Assembly (NCBI GenBank): GCA_017396665.1
Contig: JAFQLH010000013.1
Coordinates: 1-39,067 of the forward strand
Origin: Oscillospiraceae bacterium
Lineage (GTDB): Bacteria > Bacillota > Clostridia > Oscillospirales > Ruminococcaceae
Direction of reading: 5' to 3'
DNA: 39,067 nt
Positions 32,514-39,067 of this stretch are shown here, piece by piece. The stretch's first letter is position 1; each line of letters starts with the position of its first letter. The position numbers and the translations under genes were made by a program. Below the pieces are notes generated by a model. The model searched no databases and was not told the DNA's origin. It was given only the letters and a program-made list of their open reading frames with translations.

Positions 32514-34154
32514 ATGAAAAGACTTAAAAGATTACTTATGATTATTATGTCTGTTTGTGTGTTTGCTTCCTGCAGCAGCACAGACAGCAGTTCACAGTCC
32601 GCCACTGATTCAAACAGCAGTTCCTCGCTGGTTACATCAGACAGCAAGCCTTCTGGTAACAGCAAGCCTGATGATGACAATAAGGACGATTCAGATGAGA
32701 TAGCTGAGTCTACAATGCCGATACTTGAGATACAGACTGTAAACCAGGAAAAGAACGCACTCGACTTTGTTACAAAACCTGTTGCAGAGCATGTATCAGA
32801 GCAGATTGCGACATGGACACCGAACTACGTTATGCCGCCTGCTCCTTACTACGAGACTTGTAATATTACTCTTACAGGCACAGACAAGAGCGTACTGCTG
32901 GACGCTGTTGAGGGACAGGTCAAGGTCAGAGGAAACTGGACTACGACCTATGACAAGAAGGCTCTGAGAATAAAGTTTACAGAAAAGCAGAATATGCTTG
33001 GACTCAATAACGGGGCACAGTTTAAAAACTGGCTTCTCCTTGCTGAGTACAAGGACGCTTCGATGCTCAGAAACAAATCTGCTCTTTCAATTGCAAGAGA
33101 GATACTCGGTGAAGACGGGCTGTACTGCTCCGACGCTGAATTTGTTGAGGTTTATATCAACGGCAAATACTGGGGTGTATATCTTCTTGCGGAACAGCAG
33201 CAGATAAACGAAAACCGAGTAAGCATTACTGAGGGTGAAAAGGACTACACGGGAACAGACATCGGCTATCTTCTTGAGTTTGACGGATATTACTATATGG
33301 AAGATGAGCTCAATCAGTTCTATTTTGACTATCACAACAACGCAAAGCTTATTCCTTTTGACGAAAACGGCGGAAGCGGTAAGACTATCACATGCATAGG
33401 ACATGATAAGAAAAAGGTTGGAATGTCGATAAAGAGCGACATATACAGCGAGGAGCAGCGTGATTTTATTGCTTCCTTCACAGAGAATGTATACAACATA
33501 ATGTACTATGCTGCATACGAGGACAGGGCTTTTGTCTTCAATTCCGATTATACCGCTATTGAAGAAACAACTGACATAACTCCGCAGGAGGCTGTTGAGA
33601 GAGTTGTAAATGTAAACTCACTTGCTGATATGTACATTGTAAGCGAAATCACCTGTGATGCTGATATCTACTGGTCAAGCTTCTATATGAGCGTTGACTT
33701 TGGCGAAAACGGCGACAAGAAGCTCACCTTCACAGCACCTTGGGATTATGACTCTTCTATGGGAAACAAGGACCGCTGTGCTGACGGAACAGGCTTTTAT
33801 GCTGCGAGCATTGTACCTGATGTTGACGGAAACTACAAGACTGTAAACCCTTGGCTCACAGTTATTATGTACGAGGACTGGTATCAGGACATTATCAGAA
33901 GCAAGTGGACAAAGGCATACGATGACGGTGTTTTCTCACGTGCACTTGATATGATTGAAAGTGACAAGAGCACTCACAGCGACGCCTTTGAGAGAAACTA
34001 CGACAAGTGGAACAACATCATAAATAACGGTGCATTCTCAAATGAGCTGTCCTACGGTGCGGCACAGTGCAAGACACACGAAGAGGCAACCGATTATCTT
34101 TACAACTGGCTTGAAACAAGAATTGAATTTCTGAACGATTACTGGCACGAATAA
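32514..34154 (+). CDS. CotH kinase-family lipoprotein
   Basis: Members of this family are atypical protein kinases; Bacillus CotH phosphorylates coat proteins, and secreted forms are common in fibre-degrading ruminococci. The 546-residue protein has a signal peptide and a lipobox-like CVFASC (C20, with Phe at -3, so slightly atypical). A Ser-, Asp- and Lys-rich linker (21-65) precedes the CotH domain. Motifs are GQVKVRGNWTTTYDKKALRIKF, KNWLLLAEYKDASMLRNKSALSIA, FVEVYINGKYWGVYLLAEQ and the late acidic FTAPWDYDSSMGN, which would hold catalytic or metal-binding Asp residues. No dockerin is present. It lies between a LUD gene and a helicase, an unusual grouping. Confidence 0.88.
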   Translation: MKRLKRLLMIIMSVCVFASCSSTDSSSQSATDSNSSSSLVTSDSKPSGNSKPDDDNKDDSDEIAESTMPILEIQTVNQEKNALDFVTKPVAEHVSEQIATWTPNYVMPPAPYYETCNITLTGTDKSVLLDAVEGQVKVRGNWTTTYDKKALRIKFTEKQNMLGLNNGAQFKNWLLLAEYKDASMLRNKSALSIAREILGEDGLYCSDAEFVEVYINGKYWGVYLLAEQQQINENRVSITEGEKDYTGTDIGYLLEFDGYYYMEDELNQFYFDYHNNAKLIPFDENGGSGKTITCIGHDKKKVGMSIKSDIYSEEQRDFIASFTENVYNIMYYAAYEDRAFVFNSDYTAIEETTDITPQEAVERVVNVNSLADMYIVSEITCDADIYWSSFYMSVDFGENGDKKLTFTAPWDYDSSMGNKDRCADGTGFYAASIVPDVDGNYKTVNPWLTVIMYEDWYQDIIRSKWTKAYDDGVFSRALDMIESDKSTHSDAFERNYDKWNNIINNGAFSNELSYGAAQCKTHEEATDYLYNWLETRIEFLNDYWHE

Positions 34155-34187
34155 TTATCAAAGCTTACGAAGGGAGGGACTTTCCGC

Positions 34188-36806
34188 ATGGACAAGAACG
34201 TTATTGCCTTCAGTGGCAAGTTCCGTGACTACCAGCAGAGAGTTCTCTCAAACGCAGACAAGCATCTGGGGGACGGAAAAATCAACATCGTTGCGGCTCC
34301 TGGAAGCGGTAAGACTGTACTCGGACTTGAGCTTATAAGACGAATAGGTTCGCCTTGCATTGTTCTCTCCCCTACAACTGCTATAAGAGAGCAATGGGGA
34401 CAGCGTTTCAAAGAGCTTTTCCTTAGAGACAAGGAACAGTTTGACAGCTTGTTTTCAAACGACCTGCACAAGGTTTCTTTTCTGAATTCTGTTACATATC
34501 AGGCACTTTACACGGCTGTTGAAAAGGTTCCTGAAAATGCTGACGGTGACACAGACTGTTCAGACATTGACCTTTTCGAGCTGATGAAGGCAAACAACAT
34601 AAAGACAGTTTGTCTTGACGAGGCACATCATCTTAAGAACGAATGGCACAAGGCACTTGAGAGGTTTATAGCTTCACTTGACAGTGATGTTAAAATCATT
34701 GCACTTACTGCAACGCCTCCATACGACTCTGAGAGCAACGAATGGAAGCGATACATTTCGATGTGCGGTGAGATTGACGAGGAGATATTTGTTCCTGAGC
34801 TTGTTGCGCAGAATACTCTTTGTCCGCATCAGGACTACATATATTTCAGTTTCCCTACAAAGGAAGAAACACTGGTCTGGGGACAACACAAGGAAAATGC
34901 TTTTTCTGTGATTTCTCAGATAGGAAAGCTTCCGTTTATCAGTCTCATACACAAGAAGGTAAACTACCCGCAGAGCTACGAGGAGCTTATTGAAAACGCA
35001 GACGACAATCTTGCTCTGCTTATTCTTTTAAAGCACTACGGATACATAATCAATGACAAAATAATAAGAGAGCTATCGGGAAGAAAGACTCTTCCGCCAT
35101 TTAACGAGGCACACGCTCAGAGGGCTGTACAATATCTGCTTGACGGCAATATTCTAAGCGATGAGCAAAAGGATGAGCTTATCTCTCTTCTCAAGCAAAA
35201 CTCTGTTATTGAAAAGAAAAAGGTATGCTTTTCTCTTGGTGACAGGCTCAAGCGCTCGCTTATTTCTTCCGTCGGAAAGCTTCAGAGCATAAGGTCAATT
35301 GTTAAAAGCGAAGAGGCTTGCATGGGACAAAAGCTTCGCATGCTTATTCTGACAGACTTTATAAACAAAGACGCTGTTTCAAAGATTGAGACAGACGAGC
35401 AGTTCACCTCGATAAACATAGTAAGCATATTTGAGACCCTGCGTCGTGAAAAGCCTGCTTCTAAGATTGGTGTACTGTCAGGCTCGCTTATAATACTGCC
35501 TGACAGTATTGACTTATCAGCGGTAAAACACAGCAGGACACCCATCGGAAAGACAGGCTACAGCGTTGTTGATTTTCCGGGAAGCACTCACCGTGCGGTA
35601 GATTTTGTGGGAAATCTTTTTTCACGGGGTGAGTTGCAGATACTCATTGGCACAAAGTCACTGCTTGGTGAAGGCTGGGATTCACCTTGCATTAACTCTC
35701 TTATTCTTGCGAGCTTTGTAGGAAGCTACGTTCTTTCAAATCAGATGAGAGGAAGAGCCATCAGAATTGACAAGCAGAATCCCGACAAGGTATCTAACAT
35801 ATGGCATCTTGTTACGGTTGAGCCTTCCTACATATTTGCAGAAAACAAGCTTCAGCAGGCAGCTTCCCGTCTTTCATACGACAAGGACACGCTTGTTTCC
35901 TGCGACTATGACATACTTAAGAGACGTTTTGATTCATTTATGGGACCTTGCTATACCGGAGAAAGCATTGAAAGCGGAATTGAACGAATTACGGCAATTT
36001 CTCCTCCATACAACAAAAAGGGCATTGAAAGAATAAACGAAGATATGCTCAGGCTTTCTGCTGACAGGCAGGGTGTTTTAGAAAAATGGAAGAGCAGAGT
36101 TGGTGACGGAAGGTTTGCTGTATCCTCTATAAGCGACATTCCTAAAGAAAACAAGATTCCGATATACGGCTTTGTTGATTTCGGTTTACAGATGATACTT
36201 TGCTTTATTTACGGAATGATTCTCAGGTCTATGGTTACTTCTGCGACACGCTCCTCGGCACTTACCGTCGGCGGAATTATAACTCTCGTTATACTGACAG
36301 TCATCCTATTTAACCTCACAAAGAGACTTGTTACTCATTTCTCTCCTGCCCGTTCGATAAAGCTTCTTGGAAATGCTTTATACAAGACGATGACAGAATG
36401 TCAGATTATTTCGCCGTCTGCGAAGGTTGAGACAATATACGACAAGAAGAGCAGGTATGTTATTATGTATCTGAGAAATGCAAGCATCAACGACCAGAAC
36501 ATTTTCAACAATGCTATGACTCAGATGCTTTCACCGATTGCAAATCCGAGATACATTATCATCAAGAAAAGCATTTTAGGGATGTACAACTACACGATTT
36601 CGTTTGTTTGTCCTGAGGTGCTTGGAAAGAAGAAGGAATACGCACAGGCACTTTCTGAAAATCTCAGGAAGCTTGGAAGCCGATTTGAGCCTGTATACAC
36701 TCACAGAGAGGGCGGACGAAAGCTTATACTACGTTGCCGCAACAACTCATACATTACCTACAACGACCGCTGCATAAAACGTGCCCTTGGCATAACAGAC
36801 AAATAA
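34188..36806 (+). CDS. DEAH-type SF2 helicase with C-terminal membrane segments
   Basis: An SF2 ATPase of unknown role. Motif I APGSGKT (residues 37-43), motif II DEAH (144-147), motif III TAT (174-176), motif V-like GTKSLLGEGWDSP and motif VI QMRGRAIR (519-526) are all intact. The last shows the arrangement of RecG/RAD3-like or type III restriction-like DEAD/DEAH proteins. After the motor, two hydrophobic helices (about 661-681 and 691-711) separated by a short polar loop would anchor the protein in the membrane. A ~150-residue basic C-terminal domain follows. I know of no housekeeping helicase with this build. It follows cotH by 33 bases. Confidence 0.85.
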   Translation: MDKNVIAFSGKFRDYQQRVLSNADKHLGDGKINIVAAPGSGKTVLGLELIRRIGSPCIVLSPTTAIREQWGQRFKELFLRDKEQFDSLFSNDLHKVSFLNSVTYQALYTAVEKVPENADGDTDCSDIDLFELMKANNIKTVCLDEAHHLKNEWHKALERFIASLDSDVKIIALTATPPYDSESNEWKRYISMCGEIDEEIFVPELVAQNTLCPHQDYIYFSFPTKEETLVWGQHKENAFSVISQIGKLPFISLIHKKVNYPQSYEELIENADDNLALLILLKHYGYIINDKIIRELSGRKTLPPFNEAHAQRAVQYLLDGNILSDEQKDELISLLKQNSVIEKKKVCFSLGDRLKRSLISSVGKLQSIRSIVKSEEACMGQKLRMLILTDFINKDAVSKIETDEQFTSINIVSIFETLRREKPASKIGVLSGSLIILPDSIDLSAVKHSRTPIGKTGYSVVDFPGSTHRAVDFVGNLFSRGELQILIGTKSLLGEGWDSPCINSLILASFVGSYVLSNQMRGRAIRIDKQNPDKVSNIWHLVTVEPSYIFAENKLQQAASRLSYDKDTLVSCDYDILKRRFDSFMGPCYTGESIESGIERITAISPPYNKKGIERINEDMLRLSADRQGVLEKWKSRVGDGRFAVSSISDIPKENKIPIYGFVDFGLQMILCFIYGMILRSMVTSATRSSALTVGGIITLVILTVILFNLTKRLVTHFSPARSIKLLGNALYKTMTECQIISPSAKVETIYDKKSRYVIMYLRNASINDQNIFNNAMTQMLSPIANPRYIIIKKSILGMYNYTISFVCPEVLGKKKEYAQALSENLRKLGSRFEPVYTHREGGRKLILRCRNNSYITYNDRCIKRALGITDK

Positions 36807-36814
36807 GACACAAA

Positions 36815-36854
36815 AAAGGTCAACGAACACCGGTTTCGTTGACCTTTGATTTTT
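36815..36854. terminator. Terminator between the helicase and the cytidylate kinase-like gene
   Basis: Stem AAAGGTCAACGA / TCGTTGACCTTT (36815-36847), followed on plus by GATTTTT and on minus by TTTTTTGTG. It serves both convergent genes and overlaps the end of the minus-strand gene. Confidence 0.85.
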
Positions 36855-37452
36855 ATAACCCAGCTTTATAGACCATTGCTATAATTTCTGCACAGCGTTT
36901 TGTTCCCAAGAGACCGCTGTTGAGACAGAGGTGGTAGCACTCCTTATCTGTCCATTTACGCTTTGTATTTGCGTGATAGAAGTCCGAACGCTTTTTATCA
37001 AACTTCTTGATAACATCCTCAGCTTCGTCGTCAGCTATTCCGTAGACATTTATTGCTCTGTCAAATCTCTTTTCGTAATCCGAATAGATATACACATTGA
37101 GCGAACGTACGATATTTTTAAGGATATATCCTGCACATCTTCCGACTATGATGCTGTTTTCATTTCTCACAACATCGGTGATTATCTTTGTTTCCTCTGC
37201 AAATATTCTTTCTGAAACAGGCAGTTCATCTCTGCCCGGCTTGAGCATTGACAGACCGAAAAGCAGAAAGTTTGTAGAGGTTTCTTCGGCAAACTCGACC
37301 ATATCCTTTGGTACTCCGCAGTTTTCCGCAGCCTTTTCAAGTATATCGTGGTCATGACAAGGAATACCCAGCATCTCCTCCAGAAGCTTTCCTATTTCAC
37401 TTCCGCCACTTGCATATTGTCTTTCGATTGTTATAGAATGAAACGCCGGCAT
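36853..37452 (-). CDS. Cytidylate kinase-like family protein
   Basis: A 199-residue P-loop protein of the cytidylate kinase-like family, found widely in clostridia but with no firm substrate. The N-terminus has ITIERQYASGGSEIGKLL, where the nucleotide-binding loop is ASGGSEIG rather than a canonical Walker A. Then come the conserved IIVGRCAGYIL strand and a lid-like segment with KKFDKKRSDFYHANTKRKW, followed by YHLCLNSGLLG. It probably phosphorylates a small nucleotide or other acceptor. It has a consensus-like promoter at 37483-37511 and AGGAGG before its ATG. Confidence 0.85.
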   Translation of the reverse strand: MPAFHSITIERQYASGGSEIGKLLEEMLGIPCHDHDILEKAAENCGVPKDMVEFAEETSTNFLLFGLSMLKPGRDELPVSERIFAEETKIITDVVRNENSIIVGRCAGYILKNIVRSLNVYIYSDYEKRFDRAINVYGIADDEAEDVIKKFDKKRSDFYHANTKRKWTDKECYHLCLNSGLLGTKRCAEIIAMVYKAGL

Positions 37453-37482
37453 AATAAATCCTCCTAACGACTTTATAAAAAA

Positions 37483-37511
37483 ATGATAGCATTTTTATAT
37501 TATATTGTCAA
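37483..37511 (-). promoter_or_regulatory. Sigma-A promoter of the cytidylate kinase-like gene
   Basis: Minus strand TTGACA (37506-37511), 17-bp spacer, TATCAT (37483-37488). Its -35 box begins two bases after the T run of the prfB terminator. Confidence 0.78.
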
Positions 37512-37513
37512 GT

Positions 37514-37545
37514 AAAAAAGCAGACCGCAAATTTATGCAGTCTGC
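37514..37545 (-). terminator. Terminator of prfB
   Basis: Minus strand stem GCAGACTGC / GCGGTCTGC (37520-37545, one G-U pair), followed by TTTTTT. It lies seven bases after the prfB stop. Confidence 0.85.
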
Positions 37546-37551
37546 CAAGAA

Positions 37552-38670
37552 TTACTTTTCAATCTGTCCGAGTGAGAGTGCTTTGAGGTACGCATTTATA
37601 AAGCCGTCGAGGTCGCCGTCCATAACACCGCCGACATTACCCTGCTCATAGCCTGTTCTATGGTCTTTTACGAGGGTATAAGGCATAAAGACATATGAAC
37701 GAATCTGAGCACCCCAGGCGATTTCCTTCTGCACGCCCTTGATGTCGTCGATTTTCTCAAGGTGTTCTCTTTCCTTGATTTCGATAAGCGTTGAAACGAG
37801 CATTTTCATTGCATATTCCCTGTTCTGTACCTGTGAACGCTGGGTCTGGCAGGAACATACGATGCCTGTCGGGATATGTGTAAGTCTTACGGCTGATGAC
37901 GTTTTATTAATATGCTGTCCGCCTGCACCGGAAGCTCTATACACGTCCATTTTTACATCTTCGGGTCTTATTTCTACGCTCATATCCTCATCAATTTCAG
38001 GCATTACGTCGACAGCGGCAAAGGAAGTATGTCTGCTTCCCGAAGCATCAAACGGAGAAACTCTTACGAGTCTGTGGATACCTGCTTCGCTCTTGAGGTA
38101 TCCGTAGGCGTTATCGCCTTCAATCATAATTGATGCCATTTTTATACCTGCGTCATTTCCTTCGAGGCTATCGAGCAAGGTGGTTTTGAAGCCGTGTCTG
38201 TCAGCCCAATGCTGATACATTCTGAGGAGCATTTCAGCCCAGTCCTGCGCTTCAGTTCCGCCTGCACCTGCATGGAGTGTAAGGATTACGTTATTCCCGT
38301 CATACTCACCTTTGAGGAGAGTTGCGAGTGTAAGCTCCTCTACACCTGAAGTAAACTCAGAGAGCTCCTGCTTTATATCAGGAAGGATGCTTTCGTCGTC
38401 CTCCTCTGCGGCAAGCTCAATCATAACTGAGATATCCTCAAACTTTCCGCTGAGCTTTTCGTACTTATTGACAACGCTCTGAAGTGAGCTTGTTTTCTTG
38501 AGCACCTTATGTGAATTATCCGTATCATCCCAGAAGCCCGGCTGTGCTGCCTGTTCCTGAAGACTTTTGATTTCTTCCTTCTTTTCATCTATTGCAAGAA
38601 CCTCAAAAAGCTCCTTGAGCTTTGGTCTGAAGCTTTCAAGCTCCTGCTTCAAATCGTCAAGAATAACCAT
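37552..38670 (-). CDS. prfB: Peptide chain release factor 2, without programmed frameshift
   Basis: RF2 recognises UGA and UAA and triggers peptide release. I take ATG 38670 (MVILDDLKQE), with AAAGGA eight bases upstream. The TTG at 38688 is inside the ribosome binding site region. The 372-residue protein has the codon-recognition SPF motif (205-207), the catalytic GGQ (250-252) in ASGAGGQHINKT, and AGAGGTEAQDWAEML. Most prfB genes need a +1 frameshift near codon 25. Here the frame is continuous, but codons 19-23 still show AAGGAG followed by CTTTTTGAG, resembling the ancestral site (see findings). Confidence 0.95.
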   Translation of the reverse strand: MVILDDLKQELESFRPKLKELFEVLAIDEKKEEIKSLQEQAAQPGFWDDTDNSHKVLKKTSSLQSVVNKYEKLSGKFEDISVMIELAAEEDDESILPDIKQELSEFTSGVEELTLATLLKGEYDGNNVILTLHAGAGGTEAQDWAEMLLRMYQHWADRHGFKTTLLDSLEGNDAGIKMASIMIEGDNAYGYLKSEAGIHRLVRVSPFDASGSRHTSFAAVDVMPEIDEDMSVEIRPEDVKMDVYRASGAGGQHINKTSSAVRLTHIPTGIVCSCQTQRSQVQNREYAMKMLVSTLIEIKEREHLEKIDDIKGVQKEIAWGAQIRSYVFMPYTLVKDHRTGYEQGNVGGVMDGDLDGFINAYLKALSLGQIEK

Positions 38671-38709
38671 AAAAATTTCCTTTCGCAATCTTATAATACA
38701 TACTAAATT

Positions 38710-38738
38710 ATTATATACTTTTTTAACGCAAAAGTAAA
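38710..38738 (-). promoter_or_regulatory. Promoter of prfB
   Basis: Minus strand TATAAT (38710-38715) with a weaker TTTACT (38733-38738) at 17 bp. Confidence 0.55.
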
Positions 38739-38753
38739 GAGGAATTTTGCAAG

Positions 38754-38793
38754 AAAAAGCAGCACCGCTTATCTTTCATAGCAGTGCTGCTTT
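38754..38793. terminator. Terminator upstream of prfB
   Basis: Perfect 10-bp stem AAAGCAGCAC / GTGCTGCTTT (38756-38793) with a long loop. On the minus strand it follows the short ORF below and is succeeded by TTTTTCTTG, so it ends the transcript entering from the right. Confidence 0.75.
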
Positions 38794-38820
38794 GATTATA
38801 CCTTTCTCGAAGGCATTTTC

Positions 38821-38907
38821 TTATTTTGTTGTTGCGGTAACTGTTGCTGAATACGAGCCGTAATAGATACGATCAATGCAAGAATTCCAAATAATTGTTT
38901 TTTTCAT
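38821..38907 (-). CDS. Short ORF with an A7 run; alternative frame encodes a signal-like peptide
   Basis: A GGAGG five bases upstream supports translation from ATG 38907. The zero frame gives 28 residues, starting MKKTIIWNSC. If one A is removed from the run of seven after the ATG, the frame becomes MKKQLFGILALIVSITAR plus a Gln/Lys-rich tail, ending at 38796, three bases before the terminator stem. This second frame looks like a real exported peptide. The zero frame does not resemble a protein. This may be a frameshift mutation, phase variation, transcriptional slippage or a sequencing error. Confidence 0.45.
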   Translation of the reverse strand: MKKTIIWNSCIDRIYYGSYSATVTATTK

Positions 38908-38921
38908 AGTTGCCTCCGTAC

Positions 38922-39067
38922 TTATTTAGAAAAATGGATCGTTATAACCGGATCACTTTCGAGCGGCGCAAAAATCGTCCCGGGATCCTGCGAAAACACC
39001 TCGGTAGAATCCTGCTGTGTTTTGACCGCTCCGTTCTGCGTCACACGGGATGAAGATTCCATCGTGA
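38922..39067 (-). CDS. C-terminal end of an unidentified protein (start outside the window)
   Basis: The last 47 or so residues of an open frame run off the window edge. They include VTQNGAVKTQQDSTEVF and end with DPVITIHFSK and a TAA at 38922-38924. I recognise no domain. Codon use differs from the rest of the window, with more GCG, CCG, GTC, ACG and CGT and a higher GC content, hinting at a recently acquired neighbour. It sits 14 bases upstream of the short ORF, so the two are probably cotranscribed. Confidence 0.5.
   Translation of the reverse strand, partial: TMESSSRVTQNGAVKTQQDSTEVFSQDPGTIFAPLESDPVITIHFSK

Overview
The window looks like chromosome from a low-GC, Gram-positive gut or rumen anaerobe of the Ruminococcus type (Oscillospiraceae). 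This is inferred from gene content and sequence style: a Firmicutes T-box, GdpP, MecA, RNase J and the DUF1292 protein YrzB sit beside a GH5 mannanase lipoprotein, a GH36 alpha-galactosidase and a CotH lipoprotein with a Ser-rich linker. Promoters are near-consensus sigma-A type. Most of the window is housekeeping and most of it reads on the minus strand.

Layout. 1-4418 (minus): cysE (partial) behind a cysteine T-box, pgsA, rimO, recX, recA. 4501-9908 (minus): a likely operon running lipoprotein > response regulator > histidine kinase > DUF1385 protein > prmC. 10021-11804 (minus): citrate synthase and a poly-Thr lipoprotein. 11961-17346: alpha-galactosidase (+), apolipoprotein N-acyltransferase (-, overlapping the galactosidase tail to tail), then cca and a VanZ-like gene (+). 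17385-24495 (minus): the operon gdpP-rplI-dnaB-tilS-ftsH. 24637-25825: mecA (+) and rpe (-), again overlapping tail to tail. 25835-27080: 1.2 kb without a conventional gene, discussed below. 27094-27646 (+): yrzB and an independent small RNA that may be 6S. 27720-30232 (minus): a zinc-dependent phospholipase C-like protein and RNase J. 30564-31670 (minus): GH5 beta-mannanase lipoprotein. 31845-36806 (+): a three-gene unit LUD protein > CotH lipoprotein > DEAH helicase with two membrane segments. 36853-38670 (minus): cytidylate kinase-like protein and prfB. 38796-39067 (minus): a short frameshifted ORF and the end of a gene whose codon use differs from the rest.

Most unusual content. (1) 26037-26908 on the minus strand has a consensus promoter (TTGACA-17-TATAGT) and a strong intrinsic terminator but no normal ORF. 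The predicted ~870-nt RNA carries repeated Shine-Dalgarno-like motifs of the type GG(AG)UGAGUCC, and at least seven have a start codon at good spacing followed by an ORF of only 2 to 18 codons. (2) The helicase at 34188-36806 joins an SF2 motor to a C-terminal membrane region. (3) The only good ribosome binding site of rimO is separated from its start by a hairpin that would restore normal spacing when folded. (4) prfB keeps a relic of the RF2 frameshift site but reads through in frame.

How the genes work together. The alpha-galactosidase and the surface mannanase could act together on galactomannan. Several lipoproteins, together with an Lnt homologue, suggest N-acylated surface proteins. 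rplI, dnaB, tilS, ftsH, recA, prfB, prmC, rimO and rnj supply core replication, repair, translation and RNA turnover.
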